From DATMQA01 sp035566895 (GTDB taxonomy: Bacteria; Verrucomicrobiota; Verrucomicrobiia; Limisphaerales; UBA8199): a stretch of 64,000 nt of DNA. Where the stretch lies: assembly GCA_035566895.1 (NCBI GenBank), contig DATMQA010000096.1, forward strand, positions 6,176-70,175, in the 5' to 3' direction. Under the pieces are notes generated by a model. It searched no databases and was not told where the DNA came from. It saw nothing but the letters and a program-made list of their open reading frames with translations. How positions within the stretch are numbered: the first letter of the stretch is position 1; every line of letters begins with the position of its first letter. A program made the translations under genes and the position numbers. Positions 18,800-27,189 of this stretch are shown here, piece by piece.

Positions 18800-19882
18800 C
18801 TATCTCTGAATCCGTGCAGACCCGCCTTTGGCAAACGCCCGGACCTGCTCCAGGGTCGCCATGGTCGTATCGCCCGGAAAGGTCGTGAGCAACGCGCCGT
18901 GCGCCCAGCCCAGTTTCACCGCTTCTTCCTCCGGCTCGCCCGTGAGCAACCCGTAAAAGAACCCGGCCGCGAAACCGTCTCCCCCGCCGACGCGATCATA
19001 GACATCCAGCTCGCAGGTCGGGGCCATGAAGGTCTTGCCGTTGATCCAGGCCACGGCGCCCCAACTGTGACGGTTAGTCGAATGGACCTCGCGCAGTGTC
19101 GTCGCTACAATCTTAACCTGAGGATGTTTCTTGGTGACCTTGTCAATCATTCCGATAAAGGCGCTCGGGTCCAGCTTGGATTTTGCCGCCACCTCCGGAC
19201 CGGGAATCCCCAGCCCCATCTGCAGGTCCTCTTCGTTACCGACCAGCACATCGACGTTCTTTACGATCCGGTCGAGCACTGCCACCGCTCGCTCATGCCC
19301 GCCGGAAATATTCCATAGCTTGGCCCGGTAATTGAGATCGAAAGAGATAATAGCGCCCGCTGCCTTGGCCGCTTTCATCCCTTCGACAATGACTTCTGCC
19401 GTCGTGGGCGACAGTGCGGCGAAGATGCCGCCGCTATGAAACCAGCGCACGCCTCCGCCAAAGATTGCCTTCCAGTCGAAATCGCCGGGCTTAAGCTGCG
19501 CGCCGGCTTCGTTGCAACGGTTGTAGAATACCACAGGGGCCCGCACTCCCTGGCCGCGGTCGCTATAGACCGTCGCCATATTCGGACCATGGACGCCATC
19601 GTGTTTGAAATGCTTGTAAAACGGCTTCACGCCCATCGCCCGCACCCGTTCGGCGATCAGCTCACCAACAGGATAGTCCACCATCGCGCTGGCAATGGCA
19701 GTCTGAAGCTGGAAACAATCCGATAGATTCGCCGCGACGTTGAATTCGCCGCCACTGACGTGAATCTTGCACTTGCTTGCCTTTCGGAATGGGATGATTC
19801 CCGGATCGAGCCGATGCACCAGCGCGCCAAGGGAGACCAGGTCCAGACCTCCCGCCGGACGGATGTTCAAGCCGTATTTCAT
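18800..19882 (-). CDS. PfkB-family sugar kinase, 2-keto-3-deoxygluconate kinase-like
   Basis: Ribokinase-fold kinase of 360 residues, likely phosphorylating 2-keto-3-deoxygluconate or a similar sugar acid in the cytoplasm. Visible: substrate/Gly region GGEFNVAANLSDCFQLQTAI, DLNYRAKLW, VLVGNEEDLQMGLG, and the PfkB signature YDRVGGGDGFAAGFFYGLLT with the catalytic Asp. The longer frame from 20011 carries a non-family N-terminus; ATG 19882 (MKYGLNIRPAGGLDLVSLGA) fits the family. It is divergent from the NRPS-like gene. Exact substrate uncertain. Confidence 0.85.
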   Translation of the reverse strand: MKYGLNIRPAGGLDLVSLGALVHRLDPGIIPFRKASKCKIHVSGGEFNVAANLSDCFQLQTAIASAMVDYPVGELIAERVRAMGVKPFYKHFKHDGVHGPNMATVYSDRGQGVRAPVVFYNRCNEAGAQLKPGDFDWKAIFGGGVRWFHSGGIFAALSPTTAEVIVEGMKAAKAAGAIISFDLNYRAKLWNISGGHERAVAVLDRIVKNVDVLVGNEEDLQMGLGIPGPEVAAKSKLDPSAFIGMIDKVTKKHPQVKIVATTLREVHSTNRHSWGAVAWINGKTFMAPTCELDVYDRVGGGDGFAAGFFYGLLTGEPEEEAVKLGWAHGALLTTFPGDTTMATLEQVRAFAKGGSARIQR

Positions 19883-20061
19883 CGTTTTCACTTTCTGATT
19901 CAGAATTGTCAGCAGTAATGGGCCGTTGCAGCAGGACGGAGCGCCGTCACTGAAGGGCCTCACGCTAATAAATCCGCCGCGGCGTTCAAGCGAAAATCGA
20001 GCGAAAAGCATCGAGGCAATTTAGGTTCGACAGTTTTGGCGACGGTCCGCATCCTTGGACC

Positions 20062-23000
20062 ATGCTGCCAAGCATCCAGGAGCGACCTTTAGAAGGCGGA
20101 GCCGAGGCTCCGCCTGAAGTGTTGCACGAATTCTTTGCGCGGCAGGCGGCCATTCGCCCCGACCAGGTGGCGGTGGTCTGCGGCGGCAAAAGCTGGACGT
20201 ACGGAGAATTGGACGGCCATGCCAACCAGTTAGCGCGCTTTCTCCGAAATTGTGGGATCGGGCGCGGAGAGTGTGTGGGCCTGTTGCTGCCGCGGTCGCT
20301 GGACGTTTATATGGCCTTGCTGTGCATTCTCAAGGCCGGAGCGGCTTACGTGCCCTTGGATCCGGATTATCCCGCTGACCGAGTGCAGTTCATTTTGGCG
20401 GATTGCAAAGCAGGCGCACTGGTGACCACAACCGCACTGGAAGGCAAGGCCACTGGATTTCGCGGCCACGTTATTTGCCTGGATGAGAAAAGGGCGGCAA
20501 TCTTGTCGATTTCCGCCGAAGGGCTTGAGCGCGGCGAGGTCGGTGCAAGGGCTCGCGACCTCGCCTATATTATTTATACCTCGGGTACGACCGGCCGGCC
20601 CAAAGGAGTCCAAATCGAGCATCGAAGTGTGTGCCACTTGGTACGCGCGGAGAGCGAGATTTTCCAGGTCAGGCCTAACGACCGGGTTTATCAAGGATTC
20701 TCGCTCGCTTTTGATGCTTCAGTGGAAGAGATCTGGCTGGCGTTTTTCGCCGGGGCCACGTTGGTCGGAGGCACCAGTGAGATGATTCATGCCGGCCCGG
20801 CGCTTCCGCGGTTGCTTGCTGAGGCCGGGGTGACGGTTCTTTCCTGTGTGCCGACCTTGCTCTCGATGATGGAGGAGGATGTGCCCTCGATCCGTCTGCT
20901 TATCCTCGGGGGCGAAGCCTGTCCGCCGGACCTGGTAAAGCGCTGGTGGAAACCAGGACGACGAGTCGTCAATACGTACGGTCCGACTGAGGCTACCGTG
21001 ATCGCGACCTATGCGGAGTGCCATCCCGCCAAACCGGTAACCATTGGGCGGCCTTTGTCGAATTACGCGGTATGCATTTTGGACGAGCAGCTTCAACCGG
21101 TCCATGATGGCGCCTCCGGCGAGTTGTGCATCGGGGGCATAGGCCTGGCACGGGGATATGTTGGTCGTCCCGAATTGGACCGCGAAAAGTTCGTGTCGCT
21201 CTCACTCAATGGCGAGCCGTCTCAGCGCTTTTATCGCACGGGCGATTTGGCGCGCAGGACTGGCGACGGTGAAATCGAGTTCCTTGGCCGGCTCGATGCC
21301 CAAGTGAAGATTCGAGGCTTTCGCGTCGAGCTCTCGGAAATTGAGGCCGTGCTGCTGGAATGCCGCGACGTGCAAGCTGCCGCGGTGGCGCTGCGCGAAG
21401 ACACACCGGGCGTCCAACAACTCGTCGGCTATGTGGTGCCCCGTGACAACAAGCCCCTGGCGCAGGACCCGCTCCGCGCTGTGCTGCGTGCCCGTCTGCC
21501 CGTTTATATGATTCCTACGGTGCTGGAAACGCTGCCCAAGCTGCCAATCCTGCCCAGTGGCAAGGTGGACCGTAAAGCGCTACCGGCTCCAAGCGCCGAG
21601 GCAGGATTTGAGCGACGTCATATCAAACCTCCGCGCACCCCCCTGGAACAGCAGCTCGGCGCCGTCTGGGGAAGGTTATTTGCGCCAATGCAGGCAGGCG
21701 TGACGGACGATTTCTTTTTGGAACTTGGCGGGCATTCGCTCCTGGCTGCGCGGATGGTTTCGGAATTGCGCAAAACCCCGCCGTTTCAGCGCCTCTCGAT
21801 GCTGGACGTTTACCAGCATCCCACGATTGAATCCCTCGCCGCGCACTTTGAAACCAGCGCGAAAGCCTCGCCCGAGCCAGCAGAAGCCGAAAAGGACAGG
21901 GGAGTAGAACGAGGGAAGGAGCGGTCAACTCCAGGCCATCATCCGATATCCACCACCTCCGCCACGGTCCCTTTTTGGCGCCATTTCTGGTGCGGCACGG
22001 CCCAGATGGTCAGCCTATTCTTCGTGCTCAGCTTCTTTGCCTTGCAATGGCTGGCGCCTTACTTGACCTATACGGTGTTGGTTGAGGAGGATTACGATTT
22101 CATCGAGGCCGTCCTGGGCGCTTTCGCCAGTCTCATCGTGCTCTATCCGGTGATGCTGGCGATTCCGATCATCGTAAAGTGGCTCGTCATCGGACGCTAT
22201 AAGCCGGGGGCTTACCCGCTTTGGGGAAGTTACTATTTCCGTTGGTGGCTAACGACGACGATTGAGGCCGCGGTACCCGTGGGCTATCTGGCGGGCACGC
22301 CTCTGCTGAATATCTATCTCCGCTTGATGGGCGCCAGGATTGGCCGCAATGTCCATCTCGATTCGGATAGTTTCGCGATCTATGACCTCCTTTCCATCGG
22401 CGATGACGCCAGCATCAACGTCGATTCCAATTTGCTCGGCTACACCGTGGAGGATGGATGCCTGAAGCTCGGCGGGATCGCCATCGGTCGGCGCTGCTTT
22501 GTCGGTGCGCGTGCGGCCGTACGCGAAGACGCGCGGATGGAGGACGATTCCGCCCTGGAGGATCTCTCCCTGGTGGGACGAGGGCAGGTGATCCCGCGCG
22601 GGGAAACCTGGACGGGCTCGCCCGGCCGCAAGAGTGCGGATGATGGAGTGCGCCCGTCCCCGGGCGCAGCGACTTCGGCCGGCGCTACGCTTTCGGAAAA
22701 CTCCGACCGCTCACAGCAGCCGCGCCCTGCTGCGCCCGGGGACGGGCGCACTCCGGCGAGCCTGACACGGCGATTCTTCTTCGGGGTTCTTCACGGCCTC
22801 GGTTTGCTGATTTTTCCGGTGCTGGTCGTGGCCGCGCTGTTCCCGGGCATCGTGGTAATGAACCAGTTGAATTATATCGATCCTTATTACTGGTATTTGT
22901 TTCTCTCACCGCTGGTGGGCTTTTCCTTCATTCTCTTGCTCGCGCTGGAGATTGCGGCGGTCAAATGGCTTCTGCTGGGGAAGGTCAAACCGGGGCGGCA

Positions 23001-24165
23001 TCCGCTTCACAGCTTCTATTATCTGCGCAAGTGGTTTGTGGATCAGACGATGGACCTGAGCCTCGACGTGCTGGGGCCGCTCTATGCCTCAGTTTACCTG
23101 GCGCCCTGGTACCAGCTGCTCGGCGCCAAGCTGGGTAAAGGGGCGGAAGTTTCCACCGCCTCGTTCATCTCGCCGGACCTGCTCTCCATTGGGGAGGAGA
23201 GCTTCATCGCGGACAGCGTTTCGCTGGGCGCGCCGCGCGTGCGGGATGGCTTCATGAACATCGGCGCCAACCGGGTTGGCAAGCGCTCCTTCATCGGCAA
23301 CAGCGCCATGCTGCCCCCGGGAACGGTAATCGGGGACAGCGTGCTCATTGGCTGCCTGTCGGCGCCACCGCCCAACCCCGCCGACGCATTGCGCGAAGAC
23401 AGCACCTGGTTGGGCTCCCCGCCGCTCTTTCTACCGCAGCGGGAAAAGAGCGTGGCTTTCGGCGATGAAAGAACCTTCAATCCTCCACCGAGGTTGCGTG
23501 CGCTCCGAGCGGCCATCGAGTTCGTGCGGGTGATTTCGCCTTCAACCTTTTTCATCGTGTTGTTAAGCCTGCTCTTTTCGGCGTTGCTGCTGATTCATGA
23601 TGAATACAGCTTGCTTCATACCCTTCTGCTTTTCCCGTTCCTCTATATCGGCTGCGGGCTGGCGGCGGCCCTGTTCACCATTGCCGCCAAGTGGATTCTG
23701 GTCTGGCGCTATCGGCCGGGCGAGCGACCTCTTTGGAGTTCTTTCGTCTGGCGGAATGAACTTCTCAATGCCCTCCACGAACACCTGGCTGAACCGTTCC
23801 TGGTCGGTGCGCTCACCGGCACTCCTTTCGTCTGTTGGTATTTTCGACTGCTGGGCGCGCACATTGGCCGCCGGGTGTACATGGAGACGACTGATTTGAG
23901 CGAGTTCGATTTAGCTGCAGTCGGCGACGAAGCCACCCTGAATGCGGACTGCACTATCCAGACCCATTTGTTCGAGGACCGTGTGATGAAAATGGACACC
24001 GTGACCATCGGGCCCCGCTGTCATGTGGGCGCCGGTTCGCTCGTGCTCTATGACACGCGAATGGAGGACGGCGCTGCCCTGGGTGACCTGTCCCTGCTGA
24101 TGAAGGGTGAAGTCCTGCCGCCAGGCACGCGGTGGGTGGGTATTCCGGCGCGGGCGGAAGGCTAA
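20062..24165 (+). CDS. NRPS-like protein: adenylation + carrier + membrane/beta-helix repeats
   Basis: A 1367-residue single-module synthetase. Adenylation domain (about 20-520) with YIIYTSGTTGRPKGVQIEH, YGPTEATV, YRTGDLARR and the catalytic Lys region ILPSGKVDRKA; carrier domain with phosphopantetheine Ser559 in ELGGHSLLAARM. The rest is three repeats of membrane helices plus a left-handed beta-helix (GARIGRNVHLDSDS, GAKLGKGAEVSTAS, GAHIGRRVYMETTD), the arrangement of the NRPS terminal domain of TIGR02353 and of epsilon-poly-lysine synthetase Pls. It probably activates an amino acid and polymerises or transfers it at the membrane; the amino acid cannot be told. There is no condensation or thioesterase domain. 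A REPIN-like repeat lies in frame in the linker after repeat 1 (residues about 862-898). Confidence 0.88.
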   Translation: MLPSIQERPLEGGAEAPPEVLHEFFARQAAIRPDQVAVVCGGKSWTYGELDGHANQLARFLRNCGIGRGECVGLLLPRSLDVYMALLCILKAGAAYVPLDPDYPADRVQFILADCKAGALVTTTALEGKATGFRGHVICLDEKRAAILSISAEGLERGEVGARARDLAYIIYTSGTTGRPKGVQIEHRSVCHLVRAESEIFQVRPNDRVYQGFSLAFDASVEEIWLAFFAGATLVGGTSEMIHAGPALPRLLAEAGVTVLSCVPTLLSMMEEDVPSIRLLILGGEACPPDLVKRWWKPGRRVVNTYGPTEATVIATYAECHPAKPVTIGRPLSNYAVCILDEQLQPVHDGASGELCIGGIGLARGYVGRPELDREKFVSLSLNGEPSQRFYRTGDLARRTGDGEIEFLGRLDAQVKIRGFRVELSEIEAVLLECRDVQAAAVALREDTPGVQQLVGYVVPRDNKPLAQDPLRAVLRARLPVYMIPTVLETLPKLPILPSGKVDRKALPAPSAEAGFERRHIKPPRTPLEQQLGAVWGRLFAPMQAGVTDDFFLELGGHSLLAARMVSELRKTPPFQRLSMLDVYQHPTIESLAAHFETSAKASPEPAEAEKDRGVERGKERSTPGHHPISTTSATVPFWRHFWCGTAQMVSLFFVLSFFALQWLAPYLTYTVLVEEDYDFIEAVLGAFASLIVLYPVMLAIPIIVKWLVIGRYKPGAYPLWGSYYFRWWLTTTIEAAVPVGYLAGTPLLNIYLRLMGARIGRNVHLDSDSFAIYDLLSIGDDASINVDSNLLGYTVEDGCLKLGGIAIGRRCFVGARAAVREDARMEDDSALEDLSLVGRGQVIPRGETWTGSPGRKSADDGVRPSPGAATSAGATLSENSDRSQQPRPAAPGDGRTPASLTRRFFFGVLHGLGLLIFPVLVVAALFPGIVVMNQLNYIDPYYWYLFLSPLVGFSFILLLALEIAAVKWLLLGKVKPGRHPLHSFYYLRKWFVDQTMDLSLDVLGPLYASVYLAPWYQLLGAKLGKGAEVSTASFISPDLLSIGEESFIADSVSLGAPRVRDGFMNIGANRVGKRSFIGNSAMLPPGTVIGDSVLIGCLSAPPPNPADALREDSTWLGSPPLFLPQREKSVAFGDERTFNPPPRLRALRAAIEFVRVISPSTFFIVLLSLLFSALLLIHDEYSLLHTLLLFPFLYIGCGLAAALFTIAAKWILVWRYRPGERPLWSSFVWRNELLNALHEHLAEPFLVGALTGTPFVCWYFRLLGAHIGRRVYMETTDLSEFDLAAVGDEATLNADCTIQTHLFEDRVMKMDTVTIGPRCHVGAGSLVLYDTRMEDGAALGDLSLLMKGEVLPPGTRWVGIPARAEG
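22645..22754. repeat. REPIN-like element inside the NRPS-like coding sequence
   Basis: Ends of 26 bp (22645-22670 and 22729-22754) are perfect inverted copies. Each has the GGAG head and an 8-bp hairpin (TGCGCCCG, loop TCCC, CGGGCGCA) followed by GC; the 58-bp spacer starts GACTTC. It is translated as a Pro/Ser/Gly/Arg-rich linker between two membrane repeats without breaking the frame. Same family as 13941-14048. Confidence 0.9.
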
Positions 24166-24186
24166 CGAGAGCGAGAATTGAGAACT

Positions 24187-25161
24187 TCAAATTGGCTCGG
24201 CAGCCGAGCCATACCAATCCTTCATCAACTCCTCAGGCTGGCAACCTTTCGCCCGCAATGAGCGGAGACTCAAAGCCTCGTGCCGTTTAGCCAAACGCAG
24301 CCCTGACTCGTCGGTGACCAACGGGCAATGATAGAACGTCGGAGGCGTCAGCCCCAGCGCGCGATAAAGCAGCAGTTGGCGCGAGGTGGATTTGAGCAGG
24401 TCCTTGCCACGGACCACTTCAGTGATTTGCATCGCGGCGTCATCCACGACCACGGCGAGTTGGTAAGCGGGAATGTCATCATGCCGCCAAATGATGAAGT
24501 CGCCGAAGTCCTTTCCGGCGACGAACCGCTGCGATCCATAATGACCATCTATAAATGAGACGACCTCGCCGTCGGGTACCCGGAAGCGCCAGTTGACAAG
24601 TAACGAGGGGCGGGTGACGGGTGACGAGCGGGAAGTGATGCTCGACATGTGGTTCGTGATCATCGAGGCGCTCGCTGAAAGAATGTTCTCGTCACTCATC
24701 ACTTGTCCCTCGTCACCTTTCCCAGGACGACACGTGCCCGGATAGACCGGTTCGTCTTCGCCGGCATGCGGCGCCTGGAGCGCGCGCAGGACATCCTGCC
24801 GGGAACAGGTACAGGGATAAATGAACCCGCCCTCACGAAGCTTCTCAAAGGCTGACACGTAAAACTGCCCGCGTTCGCTTTGCGTATAAGGACCAAAAGC
24901 GCCGCCACGGTCCGGGCCTTCCTGCCATTCAAAGCCAAACCAGCGGAGATCTTCAAGCATCGCGGCGACGAACTGGGGTTTGGCTCGCGACTTATCCAAA
25001 TCCTCGTTGCGCAGCACGAGGGTCCCGCCGCAGTTGCGTGCGCGTTGCTGTGCTATCCAAAAAGTGTGTGCGTGCCCGAGATGTAGAAAGCCAGTAGGGG
25101 AGGGAGCTAGCCGGCCACGATAGGGGGCAAGTGATGTGTGTGTCCTGGACTTCGTGTCCAT
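24187..25161 (-). CDS. gluQ: GluQ-type glutamyl-tRNA(Asp) synthetase-like protein with a repeat insertion
   Basis: Class I synthetase core without an anticodon-binding domain (324 residues), like GluQRS, which attaches Glu to queuosine of tRNA(Asp). Visible: RGRLAPSPTGFLHLGHAHTF (HIGH-type motif), RNEDLDKSR, Cys pair in YPCTCSRQD, FRVPDGEVVSFIDG, FIIWRHDDIPAYQLAVVVDD, EVVRGKDLL, and the KMSK-like RLAKRHEALSL. Residues about 147-187 are an extra Ser/Thr-rich stretch encoded by an inverted heptamer element (24602-24717); the family goes straight from YPGTCR to WRFRVPDG. The insertion keeps the frame. It is followed on the same strand by nothing within 20 bp. Confidence 0.85.
   Translation of the reverse strand: MDTKSRTHTSLAPYRGRLAPSPTGFLHLGHAHTFWIAQQRARNCGGTLVLRNEDLDKSRAKPQFVAAMLEDLRWFGFEWQEGPDRGGAFGPYTQSERGQFYVSAFEKLREGGFIYPCTCSRQDVLRALQAPHAGEDEPVYPGTCRPGKGDEGQVMSDENILSASASMITNHMSSITSRSSPVTRPSLLVNWRFRVPDGEVVSFIDGHYGSQRFVAGKDFGDFIIWRHDDIPAYQLAVVVDDAAMQITEVVRGKDLLKSTSRQLLLYRALGLTPPTFYHCPLVTDESGLRLAKRHEALSLRSLRAKGCQPEELMKDWYGSAAEPI
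24602..24717. repeat. Inverted heptamer arrays inside gluQ
   Basis: Four 7-bp steps GGGTGAC, GGGTGAC, GAGCGGG, AAGTGAT (24612-24639) face four inverted steps CTCGTCA, CTCATCA, CTTGTCC, CTCGTCA (24688-24715) across a 48-bp spacer. Same word family as the element in recN (47515-47601). Confidence 0.85.
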
Positions 25162-25184
25162 GGGTGTCGATTCGCGGTTTTGGA

Positions 25185-26036
25185 CTAGAACGCCTCCTTT
25201 GGGTGATTGGCCAGCCAGTCACTCAATCCGGGCAAAGGGAATGAAAGCAGGCTTTGGGCTTTGGCGCAATTGAGCGAGGAGTCGGCCGGCCGCGGCGCGC
25301 CCTGGTAGCTTTTAAGAGATTCCGGCACAAGCTTCGGATTCAACTCGGGCCAGCGGGAGGCGAGGCATTGGCCGATCTGCCAGCGGGACATCCTTTCGGC
25401 GCCCGCCACGTGGTAAAGACCAGGCTTGTCACGCGACAAAAGTTCCCAAACCGCCTGCGCGGTCACCGTCGCCGGAGTCGGGGACCGAAACTCGTCGGTG
25501 AAGAGCGTGACCGTTCGTCCCGCTTGCCAGGCGCGACGCAGTTGCTCGTTAAACCCGCGGTCGCCAGCAGGCGAAGTCCCACCGTTGAGCGAGGTGCGCA
25601 CAACGGTGTGCTTCGGGTTTTTCAGGACCACGCCCTCCGCCGTGACTTTGGTTTCGGCATACACGCTCAGTGGGTTGACCGGAGCAGATTCGTCATAGTT
25701 GCCGCTGCGCCCGTCGAAAACCAGGTCTGAGGACAGGAACACAAAAGAGATTTCGGCGGCCAATTCGGCGAGCAGCGCCGTGACTTCCACGTTCAGCTTG
25801 CGCGCCAGCGGCGGGTTGTCCTGGCATTCGGGGCTGCGGCTCAACGCGGCGCAGTGAATTAGGAGCCGTGGGGTTTGATGGCGGAACTCGCGCCGAACTG
25901 CCGCAAAATCGGTCAAGTCCAGACGGGCACGAGTCAGCCCAATAATCGTCGCCTCGGGAACAAACTGCGCAGCCGTTTGGACCAGGTAATTGCCGATCAA
26001 ACCGCCAGCGCCGGTGATCCAGATTCTATCGGGCAT
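25185..26036 (-). CDS. RmlD-like NAD(P)-dependent sugar-nucleotide reductase/epimerase
   Basis: Extended SDR protein of 283 residues. N-terminal WITGAGGLIGNYLV is the NAD(P)-binding Gly motif. LIHCAALS, FVFLSSDLVFDG and YAETKVTAE (the catalytic Y..K) follow, then VVRTSLNGG and GLYHVAGAERMSRWQIGQ: the layout of dTDP-4-dehydrorhamnose reductase. Substrate unproven; no other rml gene is here. ATG 26036 (MPDRIW) is preferred: the longer form from 26153 only adds a translated heptamer repeat. It is 23 bp upstream of gluQ on the same strand, so likely co-transcribed. Confidence 0.85.
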   Translation of the reverse strand: MPDRIWITGAGGLIGNYLVQTAAQFVPEATIIGLTRARLDLTDFAAVRREFRHQTPRLLIHCAALSRSPECQDNPPLARKLNVEVTALLAELAAEISFVFLSSDLVFDGRSGNYDESAPVNPLSVYAETKVTAEGVVLKNPKHTVVRTSLNGGTSPAGDRGFNEQLRRAWQAGRTVTLFTDEFRSPTPATVTAQAVWELLSRDKPGLYHVAGAERMSRWQIGQCLASRWPELNPKLVPESLKSYQGAPRPADSSLNCAKAQSLLSFPLPGLSDWLANHPKEAF

Positions 26037-26044
26037 GCACAAAA

Positions 26045-26100
26045 CACCAAATACCAAACCCCAAGCTCCAGAAAAGCACCAAATCTCAAAATGCAAACAA
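26045..26100. repeat. Heptamer repeat of the CACCAAA family, upstream of the RmlD-like gene
   Basis: 7-bp steps CACCAAA, TACCAAA, CCCCAAG, CTCCAGA, AAAGCAC, CAAATCT, CAAAATG. Nearly the same words in the same order as at 53065-53127 and 58385-58426. It ends 9 bp before the chosen start of the minus-strand gene and is open in frame with it. Confidence 0.85.
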
Positions 26101-26145
26101 TGAAGGTTGGTTCCTGTTGTTTCGTATAGCTGCTCGCCATCGCTG

Positions 26146-27039
26146 CTAATCAATTAGACGCCTGGTCAGGTCGCCGTAGGCATCGATGCGCCGGTCGCGC
26201 AGGAACGGCCAGTGGGTGCGCGTCGAATCCACTTTGGCAAGATCCAGCGGGATCACCAGCGTTTCGTCTCGTTCGGCGTTGGCTCGGGCCAGAATCTCGC
26301 CGGAAGTGCCAGCCACAAAGCTCCGGCCCCAAAATTCGATTCCCTCTCCGGCCAACTTTTCATGACCGACGCGGTTCGGCACTGCCACATAGCATCCATT
26401 CGCGATAGCGTGACTCCGCTGAATCGTCTCCCAGGCGGCGTGCTGTCCTTCGCCGTCCTGCGCCTTCTCGGCCGGATGCCAGCCGATCGCGGTCGGGTAG
26501 AAAAGAATCTCGGCGCCCTGCAGCGCCGTCAACCGCGCCGCTTCGGGATACCACTGGTCCCAGCAAATCAACACGCCAATCTTCGCGAAGCGCGTTTGCC
26601 AGGCCCGGAATCCAAGGTCGCCGGGAGTGAAATAGAACTTTTCATAGTAGAGCGGGTCGTCCGGGATATGCATTTTGCGATACACACCGAGCAGCGAACC
26701 GTCGGCATCAATAATCGCCGCGCTGTTGTGGTATAGGCCCGAAGCCCGCTTCTCAAAAATCGAAGCGATGATTACCACCTGCCTTTTTCCGGCGAGCTTC
26801 TGAAACGCCTCCGTGGTCGGCCCAGGAATCGGCTCCGCCAATTGGAAATGCCTGTGGTCCTCCGACTGGCAGAAATATTGGGACCGAAACAACTCCTGCG
26901 TGCAGATGATTTGGGCCCCGGCCTGGGCGGCCTGTTCGGCGTGCGCCAGCGCCTTGGTGAGATTCGCCGCCGGCTCAGACGAACACGCCATCTGCACCAG
27001 ACCGGCCGTGACAATGTTTGCTGAAGGGGCAACGGGCAT
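26146..27039 (-). CDS. aguB: N-carbamoylputrescine amidase-type carbon-nitrogen hydrolase
   Basis: Nitrilase-superfamily amidase (297 residues) that would convert N-carbamoylputrescine to putrescine, CO2 and ammonia. The triad is visible: Glu49 in CTQELFRSQYFCQ, Lys122 in YRKMHIPDDPLYYEKFYF, Cys159 in VLICWDQWYPEAAR; the second Glu region is AIGWHPAEKAQDGEGQH. ATG 27039 is preferred over 27069. No agmatine deiminase gene is next to it. A bacterial 'AguB' assignment by motif is good but not proof of substrate. Confidence 0.88.
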   Translation of the reverse strand: MPVAPSANIVTAGLVQMACSSEPAANLTKALAHAEQAAQAGAQIICTQELFRSQYFCQSEDHRHFQLAEPIPGPTTEAFQKLAGKRQVVIIASIFEKRASGLYHNSAAIIDADGSLLGVYRKMHIPDDPLYYEKFYFTPGDLGFRAWQTRFAKIGVLICWDQWYPEAARLTALQGAEILFYPTAIGWHPAEKAQDGEGQHAAWETIQRSHAIANGCYVAVPNRVGHEKLAGEGIEFWGRSFVAGTSGEILARANAERDETLVIPLDLAKVDSTRTHWPFLRDRRIDAYGDLTRRLID

Positions 27040-27189
27040 ATTAAGAATTGAGGCGTGAATCCGAACCAAAAGTGAGCACTCTTTAAACCTGAAAAGAGCC
27101 GACCTCGGAAGACGCGGCGCTTGCGAACACTCGTTTTCCTTGAAGTCCGCTCCCGTCCTCCTTCACTGAACCGTTATGAGACATCGGCG

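Noticed and set aside
26037..26153. Longer N-terminus of the RmlD-like protein
   Set aside because: The extension is a translated heptamer repeat; the Rossmann fold starts right at ATG 26036.
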